A DNA stretch of 5,504 nucleotides from Deltaproteobacteria bacterium. Its GTDB lineage: Bacteria > Myxococcota > XYA12-FULL-58-9 > JAUUZB01. The DNA lies in assembly GCA_030590185.1 (NCBI GenBank), contig JAUUZB010000353.1:1-5504 (forward strand), given 5' to 3'. This document shows, one piece after another, positions 1 through 5,504 of the stretch. Every line of letters starts with the position of its first letter. Positions within the stretch are counted from its first letter, which is position 1. Under the pieces are notes generated by a model. That model was not told the origin of the DNA and made no database searches. It saw only the letters and a list, made by a program, of their open reading frames with translations. A program made the position numbers and the translations under genes.

Positions 1-1
1 A

Positions 2-37
2 ACTGCTTTGCTCATCACCAGCAGCGCCGCCGCTCAG
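2..37 (+). other. C-terminal half of a signal peptide, truncated by the window edge
   Basis: The first codons of the protease frame read TALLITSSAAAQTS: a short hydrophobic stretch followed by small residues fitting a signal peptidase I site (AAA or AAQ, just before TSPGP). The basic n-region and most of the hydrophobic core must lie upstream of position 1. The TTG at 8 could formally serve as a start, but it would leave no basic n-region and only a very short hydrophobic core, so it is unlikely to be the real one. Confidence 0.65.
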
Positions 38-2656
38 ACCTCCCCGGGACCGATCTCCGACCCCGATCTCCGAGCCCCTATTAACTCCTCAGGGGCGCTG
101 CGCGTGCCCACCCCCATTGGCGTATGGAACGGGCCCCGGCCCGAGAACCTGGGCGCCGTGGTGCGAGCGCGCTTCCCCGCCGCTCGGGTGGAGATCAACC
201 ACAAGCTAGCTACCCTGCGCTTCCTCAGGGGCCACGCTCTGTCGGACTCCATCGAGCCTACCCCGGCGGTCGTGCTGGCCTGGCTGGCGAACAACCGTGA
301 CCTCCTCGGCCTCGAGGACCCGGCCAGGGAGCTCACCCTGCGCGGCTGGGAGCCGCCCAACGCCTCCTCCGCCTGGCACTACCTGCGCTTCCAGCAGCGC
401 TACCGCGGCCTGCGGGTGGTCGACGGCGAGCTCACGGTGCTGCTCGATCCAGACCGCCGGGTGCGCCAGATCACTGGCCACTACCCCGCCTCCTTTGAAT
501 GCGACGTCACCGCGGAGCTCAGCGGCCCCAACGCCATCAGCCGCGCCCTGACCGTCAGCAACTACACTGGCAGCGACCTGATCGCGCGACCGCGGGCCAG
601 CCTGGTGATCTTCATCGCTGGCAACGAGCCGCGTCTCGCCTGGGAGGTCAAGGTCGCCTTCTACCGGCCGGGCACCCTGCCGATGGTGGCGAAGCTCTAC
701 TTTGACGCCGACACCGGCACGACCCTCGGCCGCCGAACCCTCATCTACACCCAGACCGGCACCCCCGCGGTCTGCGACGGCGATGACTGGACCGGCACCA
801 ATCGCGCCTTGGGCTGCACGAACTTCGCGAGCGACGGGGCGGTCTTCATGTGGGACCGGGTGATCCTCTCCGACGGCGCCGAAATCCGCACCCAGGACGC
901 CCAGAACCGAGCCAGCGACTACGATACGGTCGACACCGTTCCGATCCAGACCAGCACGGGCAACACCTTCGACCACGTCGAGGGGATCAACGCCCACGAT
1001 GCCATCTCCCTGGCCTTCATCTACTACCAGGACCAGTTCGGCCGGCCGAGCTGGAACCACGGCGGCTCCGGCACCGACCAGGGACAACTCAACCAGGTCA
1101 ACTTCGGGGTCGACTACGCCAACGCCGCGGCCTACATCGATCAGGTCGACGGTCAAACGGTGTCGATCTCCTTCTTCGGCAATGGTGACGGCTACGAGAT
1201 GACCGAGCTCACCCAGTGCCTCGACATCGCCGGCCACGAGCTAACCCACAACGTCATCGAGTCCACCGCCGCGCTGGCCTATGAAAACCAATCCGGCGCC
1301 CTCAACGAGCACTTCGCGGACGTCTTTGGCACGGCCATCGACAAGCGCTACGAGGATCTCGACGACCTGGTGGGTGAAAACTGCATGCTGGTCGGTGCCG
1401 CCATCCGCAGCATGAGCTCGCCCACCGACTACTCTCAGCCAGATCACATGTCCACCTACCAGGACCTCCCCAACACCGAGGACGGCGATTGGGGCGGCGT
1501 GCACGTCAACAGCGGCATCCCCAACCGCGCCTTCTACAACTACTACTCCGCTACCACTGTGGCCGATGCCGAGCAGGTTTGGTACCGCGCCCTCAACCAG
1601 GGCGGTCTAGTAGCGCAATCGCAGTTCAGTGACTTCGTCAACGCGCTCGATACCGCCTGCGCGGCGCTCGGTGGCATGGACTGTGCCGCCCTCGAAGTCG
1701 CCCTCGACGACGTCGGACTCTACGGCAACGTCGGCACCGGCGGCACCTGTCCGGCCAACTCCACCGACGTTGGGGGCGAGTGTGTATGTGACGACGGCTA
1801 CCAGCCGAACCTCGACGGGACCGCCTGCGAGGCGATCACCGACCCGGGCTGCCCCGCGAACTCCACTCAGTATGGTGAGTATTGCTATTGCGACGACGGC
1901 TACGAGCCGGATGCGACTGGCGCCGAGTGCGTGCCGCTGCACGAGGCGCCCTGCCCGCAGAACGCCCACCGCGTGGGGGACACCTGCTCCTGCGACGACG
2001 GCTACTACGGCAACCCCAACATCCCGGATGGCAGCTGCGAGCTGATCGAAGGGGACTGTGGGCCGTTGGAGTACTACGACGGTCTATATTGTGAGTGTAT
2101 CGCCGGGTTCGAGTGGGTGGTCGATGCCTGCGACCCAATCGTGGGGGACTGCGGCGACGAGACCTTCATCGGTCGGTGCATCGGTGAGCTGGTGATCTTT
2201 TGTGACGACGTCACCGACCCGCTGAACCCGGTTAACGAAGTCTTCGATTGCGCCTTTGATGGCTTCGCCTGTGGCTGGAACGATGTCGAGTACTACTATG
2301 ACTGTGTTGACTACGTAGATCCGTGCGGCACGGTCACCTTTGATGGGCAGTGTGACGGCGAAGTGTTGTCCTACTGCGATGGCGAAGGCGACGAACGGGC
2401 GGTGTTCAGCACCGACTGCGCCGCCTACGACTGGGTCTGTGGCTATGACGACCTCGGGGCGTTCTACAACTGTCTCGAGACCTCCGGCCCGGGGGGCGAC
2501 GGCGGTACGGGCGGGGACGACGGCACGGGCGGAACCGGCGGCGGAACCGTAAGCTGCAATTGCAGCAGCGGGGATCCCACCTCCACCATCGCGTTGCTGC
2601 TGGTCGGGATCTGCGGTCTGTTCATCCGGGCGCGGTTGGCTCGCGGCCGGAAGTAG
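2..2656 (+). CDS. Secreted M4 (thermolysin-family) zinc metalloprotease with Cys-rich tail and MYXO-CTERM-like anchor, 5' partial
   Basis: Zinc endopeptidase predicted to be exported and held at the cell surface. The frame is open to the window edge and begins TALLITSSAAAQ, which looks like the end of a signal peptide cut after AAA or AAQ, so the real start lies upstream. Residues are counted from the TTG at 8. An FTP/PepSY-like propeptide covers about 60-245 and the catalytic domain about 255-575. The zinc site is HELTH (H410, E411, H414) with E434 in NEHFAD; D438, Y425 and H499 (GGVHVNSG) complete the active site. Their spacings (H414 to E434 20, to Y425 11, to H499 85) equal those of thermolysin, so the enzyme should be active after propeptide removal. 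The tail has four EGF-like modules (581-708), two six-Cys modules (715-822), a Gly-rich linker (828-848) and a Cys/hydrophobic/Arg-rich end (850-882). Family assignment is firm; the substrate is unknown, and predation or protein scavenging is only inference. Confidence 0.95.
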   Translation, partial: TALLITSSAAAQTSPGPISDPDLRAPINSSGALRVPTPIGVWNGPRPENLGAVVRARFPAARVEINHKLATLRFLRGHALSDSIEPTPAVVLAWLANNRDLLGLEDPARELTLRGWEPPNASSAWHYLRFQQRYRGLRVVDGELTVLLDPDRRVRQITGHYPASFECDVTAELSGPNAISRALTVSNYTGSDLIARPRASLVIFIAGNEPRLAWEVKVAFYRPGTLPMVAKLYFDADTGTTLGRRTLIYTQTGTPAVCDGDDWTGTNRALGCTNFASDGAVFMWDRVILSDGAEIRTQDAQNRASDYDTVDTVPIQTSTGNTFDHVEGINAHDAISLAFIYYQDQFGRPSWNHGGSGTDQGQLNQVNFGVDYANAAAYIDQVDGQTVSISFFGNGDGYEMTELTQCLDIAGHELTHNVIESTAALAYENQSGALNEHFADVFGTAIDKRYEDLDDLVGENCMLVGAAIRSMSSPTDYSQPDHMSTYQDLPNTEDGDWGGVHVNSGIPNRAFYNYYSATTVADAEQVWYRALNQGGLVAQSQFSDFVNALDTACAALGGMDCAALEVALDDVGLYGNVGTGGTCPANSTDVGGECVCDDGYQPNLDGTACEAITDPGCPANSTQYGEYCYCDDGYEPDATGAECVPLHEAPCPQNAHRVGDTCSCDDGYYGNPNIPDGSCELIEGDCGPLEYYDGLYCECIAGFEWVVDACDPIVGDCGDETFIGRCIGELVIFCDDVTDPLNPVNEVFDCAFDGFACGWNDVEYYYDCVDYVDPCGTVTFDGQCDGEVLSYCDGEGDERAVFSTDCAAYDWVCGYDDLGAFYNCLETSGPGGDGGTGGDDGTGGTGGGTVSCNCSSGDPTSTIALLLVGICGLFIRARLARGRK
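1748..2131 (+). repeat. Four tandem EGF-like four-Cys modules in the protease
   Basis: Four consecutive modules of about 30 residues lie just after the catalytic domain. Their cysteines are 581/592/594/607, 615/626/628/641, 649/660/662/677 and 684/695/697/708. In every module the first and second Cys are 11 apart and the next pair forms C-x-C. The first three continue as C-x-C-D-D-G-Y; the fourth has C-E-C-I-A-G-F. The last gap varies (13, 13, 15, 11). The pattern resembles EGF-like domains with a reduced set of cysteines. Such modules usually serve as rigid spacers or in binding at the cell surface; that role is inferred here. Confidence 0.8.
2150..2473 (+). repeat. Two tandem six-Cys modules in the protease tail
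   Basis: Two copies of a module of about 55 residues follow the EGF-like array. Cysteines fall at 715, 724, 732, 748, 755, 766 and again at 773, 782, 790, 804, 811, 822. The spacings are 9, 8, 16, 7, 11 and 9, 8, 14, 7, 11. Shared positions include CG at the start, F-x-G-x-C-x-G-E, DC before the fourth gap and CG followed by an aromatic-rich stretch ending in [DN]C. Six evenly placed cysteines in an exported protein suggest three disulfides. I associate similar modules with secreted proteins of Myxococcota from memory but know no established function; adhesion or substrate binding is possible. Confidence 0.8.
2489..2551 (+). other. Gly/Asp/Thr-rich flexible linker before the sorting tail
   Basis: Residues 828-848 of the protease are almost only Gly, Asp and Thr, encoded by GGN-rich DNA with repeated ggcgg and cgggcgg runs. 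A disordered spacer in this position is usual ahead of C-terminal surface anchors; it lets the folded domains stand away from the envelope. Confidence 0.75.
2555..2653 (+). other. MYXO-CTERM-like C-terminal surface-sorting signal
   Basis: The last 33 residues of the protease consist of a Cys motif (SCNCSSGD, C850 and C852), a single hydrophobic segment (about 858-874) and a basic end (RARLARGRK). This order of Gly-rich linker, Cys motif, membrane helix and Arg-rich tail is that of MYXO-CTERM domains. In Myxococcus such domains are processed by myxosortases and leave the protein anchored at the cell surface through the modified Cys. Two closely spaced Cys residues occur here, so which one would be modified cannot be said. 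The alternative is a plain C-terminal membrane anchor. Confidence 0.75.
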
Positions 2657-2674
2657 AAACGTCGAGCAGCAAAG

Positions 2675-3649
2675 ATGGTAGTTGCCCCGGTAGCGCTCGC
2701 TCTGCACGCGGCGGCCGTGCTCTCCTGCTATGCCGCCGAGCAGGACCGGCGCTTCGTGATCGCTATCGCGGCCGACGAATCGCAATACGCGATCGCCAAG
2801 ATCCTCATGCAACGGCATCCCGGGGGGGAGATCCAAGGCTCGGCGTTCCACTGCACACACGAGACGCGCACCAATGCGCTCGTCAAGTGCTCGGTGGTCC
2901 AGAAGTACGGCTACACCAAAGAGGAGGGCGCGACGGTCGCGTTCGACGACGACTTCTTCGTCGACAAGGTCAAGCGCGTGCGGGAGAAGTTCCTCGCCAA
3001 ACACCGACGCTTCGTCGCCGCTCACCAACAACATCTCTCCCGTGAAGAGGACCCGAGCTCTCTGCACCACCATTTGCCACCGGAGCCGGCGTCAAAGGGA
3101 CTAGCGGTGTGGCGGGCGGTCGCGCAGGACGGGAAGGGCAACGTCACCCAAAAGCCGATCTTCTTCGTGTGGCAAACGATCGGGGGGGTCGTGCAGGTCG
3201 CCTATCGGGAGGAACGCGAGCGCGAGGCCACCATCGAACGCGAGATCCACACCAGCGAGGAGGCACTGTTCTATCTCTCCGCCTCGGGCCGAACGCTGTT
3301 CACCGTATTCTCGCAGCGCATGGGGAGCGTCATGCACAGCAACCGGGTCGACCTGGTGCTGCCCTTTGCGCGCAAGCGCTTCGAGCCATTCAAAGTCACC
3401 ATCATCAACGGCGGGACCGGCCAGTACCTGCCGGTGGTCAAGCGGTTCAAGGGCTGGAAGATCCCCTTCTCGAGCGGCAAAGAGCGCTCGGTGCTACAAC
3501 CGCTGGTCAAGGCGAGGCCTCCGTATCTGGCGCTGGCCGAGCACCTGGTGGACACCGGCTTCCGGTTCCTCGGGGACGCGGAGTGGCTGGTGGTGTCGAG
3601 CCGCAACGCCAAGGACCACTTGCGGATCGAGCTACCGTATCAGCCGTGA
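2675..3649 (+). CDS. Unrecognised protein with hydrophobic N-terminus, possibly exported
   Basis: I do not recognise a family for this 324-residue protein. Residues 2-20 are hydrophobic (VVAPVALALHAAAVLSCYAA) and could be a signal peptide, a membrane anchor or a poor lipobox (V-L-S-C, C18), but no basic residue precedes them. The body is soluble-looking, mixed alpha/beta in character and very charged in places (YREEREREATIERE at 177-190). A small cluster H59, C60, H62, C72 and an HHH run at 131-133 could bind metal, though nothing proves it. The ATG at 2675 is the only usual start codon between the protease stop and the hydrophobic stretch; its ribosome site is weak. It begins 18 bases after the protease stop, in the same frame, and ends against the sulfatase-like gene, so it is probably part of one operon. 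Codon use matches its neighbours and competing frames give only Arg/Gly-rich shadow translations, so it is very likely a real gene. Confidence 0.85.
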   Translation: MVVAPVALALHAAAVLSCYAAEQDRRFVIAIAADESQYAIAKILMQRHPGGEIQGSAFHCTHETRTNALVKCSVVQKYGYTKEEGATVAFDDDFFVDKVKRVREKFLAKHRRFVAAHQQHLSREEDPSSLHHHLPPEPASKGLAVWRAVAQDGKGNVTQKPIFFVWQTIGGVVQVAYREEREREATIEREIHTSEEALFYLSASGRTLFTVFSQRMGSVMHSNRVDLVLPFARKRFEPFKVTIINGGTGQYLPVVKRFKGWKIPFSSGKERSVLQPLVKARPPYLALAEHLVDTGFRFLGDAEWLVVSSRNAKDHLRIELPYQP

Positions 3650-3652
3650 GGG
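3648..3652 (+). promoter_or_regulatory. Shine-Dalgarno GAGGG deciding the start of the sulfatase-like gene
   Basis: GAGGG lies 8 bases before the GTG at 3661 and spans the stop codon of the upstream gene. The other candidate, GTG at 3646, overlaps that stop (GTGA) but has no purine-rich site at a useful distance. The site therefore favours 3661. Its position across the upstream stop suggests that ribosomes finishing gene 2 reinitiate on gene 3. Confidence 0.55.
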
Positions 3653-3660
3653 TCGCCCCG

Positions 3661-5370
3661 GTGCCAAAACCTCCTAGCCGTTGGCGCTGGCTCGCGGCGG
3701 GCGGTCTCATCGCCCTCGGTGCGTTCCTCGCCGACCTGACCGGCGCCTTCGTAGCGCTCGGCTCTTTGTTCGATCCTACCCCCGGGGCGTTTGGCCTACT
3801 CGCGGTGGCGGCCGCGACCGCGGTGACCATCGGGGCGGGGATTGGGTTCGCCACCTGGTGGCTCCCCTGGGGACGGATCCCGAGGCTGCCGCGCTGGAGG
3901 CTGTACCGCAGGTGGATCCTCCCGGCGCTCTATCTGGTAATCGCCATCGGCGGGTACTCCGAGCGCGTCAGGGGCCGGCAGTTAACGGCGGCGCCCTCGG
4001 TCGAGGCGGCACGGGGAATGCCGATTCTGTTCATCGTCGCCGACACCCTGCGCGCCGACACGTTGTACGGCGACGACCGCAACTTCCCGGAGGCGCCCAA
4101 CCTACGGGGCTGGGCCGAGGAGGCGCTGGTATTCGCGGACACCGAGTCGACCGCCGGGTGGACCGTGCCGGCCATGGCGAGCCTGTTGACCGGGATCCAC
4201 ACCACCACCATGGATGCCTCGGCCGGGCGCGTTCCGAGCTGGGCCCCGACCCTGGCGGAACACTTGCGGGCGGGCGGTTACGCGACCCACGCCGTGGTCG
4301 ACAACATGACCCTCGAGCCGCGCAACGGGTTTGCCCGCGGCCTGGACAGCTTCACCCAGCGCTCCAGCTTTCGCTTCGCCTTTAGCCTGTGGGCTTTTCG
4401 GCTGTTGCCGGAGCGCTTGCAGCTCCTGCTCCGGGAACACTCGCGGACCTTCTACGACGGGGCCATCGGCGCCACCGACGCGGCAGTGGCCCACATTGAG
4501 TCACACCATGACCGACCCCTGTTCCTGTGGATTCAGTACATGGACCCCCACGCGCCGTACCTCGCCCACGGGGGCACGCCGGACCCACCCGACGCCGAGC
4601 CGATCGACTTCTACGGCTTTCGCGATCGGCTGGTCGAACGACAGGGGGAGTTGCCAACCGCGGGCCAGCTTTCCTTGCTGCAACACCGCTACGCCGGTGA
4701 GCTACGGCACCTCGACGGGCAGATCGGCAGGTTGCTAGCGGCTTGGCGCCGGACCTTTGGCCGCGACGGCCTGATCCTTTTCACCGCGGACCACGGCGAG
4801 GAGTTTCTCGACCATGGGCGACTCGGCCACGGCGTGACGCTCAACCGGGAGATGGTCTGGGTGCCGCTCCTGCTCGAGCTTCCGGCGGATTCGAGCCTCG
4901 CCCCCGGTCTCGGTCCGTGGATCGAGCAACCCCTAGGGCAACTCGATCTCACGCCAACGATCCTGGACCTGGCGGGGGTCGCGCCGCTCACCGCCGAGGG
5001 CCTAGCCCCGATCCAGGGCCGGTCACTAATGCCCTGGCTGCGAGGCGAGGCGCCCTACCCCGACAAACCCCTGCTCGCGAGCCACAGCCGCAACGGCCGG
5101 CGGATCCATCGACTGCGCAAGAACAACCAGGCGATGATCCGCACCATGTACTACGACGGACGCGTGCCCCGCTACGAGCTGTTCGACCTCGCCGAGGATC
5201 CCCGGGAACAAACCGAGCTCTCGGCGCGCACGGGCCGTGAGGGCAAGCACCCCCTCGGGACCGAGCTCGATCGCCTCGCCCACGCGCTGTGGAAATCCTT
5301 TGACCCCAAAACGCCGGACGCCGCCGAGGCCAACCTCGAGACCCTGCGGGCCATCGGCTACATTAGATAA
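3661..5370 (+). CDS. Membrane-anchored sulfatase-like hydrolase/phosphotransferase (alkaline phosphatase superfamily)
   Basis: 569-residue enzyme of the sulfatase fold (PF00884-like). Three hydrophobic helices (about 11-36, 42-67, 85-98) come first; the basic segment at 71-84 (RIPRLPRWRLYRRW) sits between helices 2 and 3. By the positive-inside rule this places the catalytic domain (from about 120) in the periplasm. Family motifs seen: FIVADTLRAD (metal ligand D128), WTVPAMASLLTG, YMDPHAPY (293-300), TADHGEEFLDHG (D377, H378), GHG (H390), and the late motifs YELFDLAEDPRE and LRAIGYI. At the nucleophile position T168 stands where sulfatases have Cys or Ser, and M172 where C-x-P-x-R has Arg, so formylglycine cannot form. 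Thr is the nucleophile in related phosphoethanolamine and glycerol-phosphate transferases, so a phospho-substrate is possible; the true substrate is unknown. GTG at 3661 is chosen for its GAGGG site; GTG at 3646 would add five residues and overlap the upstream stop by four bases. Confidence 0.9.
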   Translation: MPKPPSRWRWLAAGGLIALGAFLADLTGAFVALGSLFDPTPGAFGLLAVAAATAVTIGAGIGFATWWLPWGRIPRLPRWRLYRRWILPALYLVIAIGGYSERVRGRQLTAAPSVEAARGMPILFIVADTLRADTLYGDDRNFPEAPNLRGWAEEALVFADTESTAGWTVPAMASLLTGIHTTTMDASAGRVPSWAPTLAEHLRAGGYATHAVVDNMTLEPRNGFARGLDSFTQRSSFRFAFSLWAFRLLPERLQLLLREHSRTFYDGAIGATDAAVAHIESHHDRPLFLWIQYMDPHAPYLAHGGTPDPPDAEPIDFYGFRDRLVERQGELPTAGQLSLLQHRYAGELRHLDGQIGRLLAAWRRTFGRDGLILFTADHGEEFLDHGRLGHGVTLNREMVWVPLLLELPADSSLAPGLGPWIEQPLGQLDLTPTILDLAGVAPLTAEGLAPIQGRSLMPWLRGEAPYPDKPLLASHSRNGRRIHRLRKNNQAMIRTMYYDGRVPRYELFDLAEDPREQTELSARTGREGKHPLGTELDRLAHALWKSFDPKTPDAAEANLETLRAIGYIR

Positions 5371-5389
5371 TTCATCAGAGCTGCCGATT

Positions 5390-5407
5390 CGCCCGGTCGA
5401 ACCGGCG
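5390..5407. terminator. Weak hairpin between convergent stops, possible terminator
   Basis: CGCC and GGT pair with ACC and GGCG around a CGA loop, giving seven pairs with one bulged C; an alternative register gives an uninterrupted five-pair stem CCGGT/ACCGG (5393-5405). It starts 20 bases after the sulfatase-like stop and lies before the stop of the putative convergent gene. No T-tract follows on either strand, so intrinsic termination is doubtful. Apart from this hairpin, the 64-base gap at 5371-5434 shows no other feature I can support. Confidence 0.25.
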
Positions 5408-5434
5408 TGGAGAGTTCCGACGTCGAGTCCCCCC

Positions 5435-5503
5435 CTACAGCCCAATGTCGGCCGGGACCGGGACCGGGAGCGCGGTGGAATCGAAATTGAGATCGTTGCC
5501 GTC
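5435..5503 (-). CDS. C-terminal end of a convergent minus-strand gene, partial
   Basis: Reading the minus strand from the window edge gives an open frame of 22 codons ending in TAG at 5437-5435: DGNDLNFDSTALPVPVPADI followed by GL. Most third positions are G or C, no rare codons occur and the composition is protein-like. The tandem hexamer CCGGGA at 5452-5469 becomes a Pro-Val repeat in this frame. Length is too short to name a product. The competing plus-strand reading, starting with ATG at 5445, lacks a ribosome site and uses AGA, AAA and TTG codons, so it is less likely. The start lies beyond the window. Confidence 0.45.
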   Translation of the reverse strand, partial: DGNDLNFDSTALPVPVPADIGL

Positions 5504-5504
5504 C

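Noticed and set aside
206..1237. Long minus-strand open frame opposite the protease propeptide and catalytic domain
   Set aside because: Its translation is rich in Val, Gly, Ala and Asp with no motif, and it lies opposite a complete, motif-rich M4 gene. It is a side effect of GC-biased codons on the other strand.
2489..2551. GGC/GGG-rich stretch as a possible DNA-level repeat or quadruplex element
   Set aside because: It is fully explained as the coding sequence of a Gly-rich linker before the anchor. The G runs are short and irregular.
2560..3045. Plus-strand open frame of 161 codons across the gene 1/gene 2 junction
   Set aside because: The product is Arg/His/Gly-rich and overlaps two real genes in another frame, which is typical of a shadow frame in GC-rich DNA.
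2084..3073. Minus-strand open frame of 329 codons opposite the protease tail and gene 2
   Set aside because: It spans the junction of two well-supported plus-strand genes and shows no recognisable domain. The same GC-bias effect explains it.
3109..3645. N-terminal extension of the sulfatase-like frame upstream to the ATG at 3109
   Set aside because: The extension overlaps gene 2 almost fully and is Arg/Gly-rich and low in complexity, unlike the membrane-helix start that follows. The GTG codons at 3646 or 3661 give a normal protein.
5445..5504. Plus-strand start of a new gene (ATG at 5445, reading MSAGTGTGS)
   Set aside because: No ribosome site precedes it and the codons include AGA, AAA and TTG. 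The opposite-strand reading looks more like protein, though only 60 bases are available.

Overview
The window is GC-rich, and its codons prefer G or C in the third position. It looks like a fragment of a Myxococcota (deltaproteobacterial-type) chromosome. The strongest pointer is the C-terminus of the first gene: a Gly/Thr-rich linker, a short Cys-containing motif, one hydrophobic helix and an Arg-rich end. This has the architecture of the MYXO-CTERM surface-sorting signal. The cysteine-rich tail modules of that protein are also typical of secreted proteins from this group. No RNA gene, mobile element or CRISPR array is visible.

Layout: three genes lie on the + strand and read as one tight unit. 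(1) Positions 1-2656 hold a thermolysin-family (M4) zinc metalloprotease. Its start is cut off by the window edge; only the end of the signal peptide is present. It consists of an FTP/PepSY-type propeptide, a complete catalytic domain, four small EGF-like four-Cys modules, two six-Cys modules, a Gly-rich linker and the sorting tail. (2) After 18 bases, 2675-3649 encodes an unrecognised 324-residue protein with a hydrophobic N-terminus. (3) Overlapping or 11 bases after its stop, 3661-5370 encodes a membrane-anchored sulfatase/alkaline-phosphatase-superfamily enzyme. It has three N-terminal membrane helices, and Thr replaces the formylglycine Cys. The last bases (5435-5504) read well as the C-terminal end of a convergent minus-strand gene. 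A weak hairpin lies in the 64-base gap between the two convergent stops.

The common theme is the cell envelope. The protease is predicted to be exported and anchored at the surface. The sulfatase-like enzyme is predicted to be an inner-membrane protein with its active site in the periplasm. The middle protein may be exported or membrane-tethered. The close spacing suggests co-transcription, and translational coupling of genes 2 and 3 is plausible. A shared pathway cannot be shown from sequence alone. The points most worth following are the unknown middle gene, the duplicated six-Cys module and the non-canonical active site of the sulfatase-like protein.
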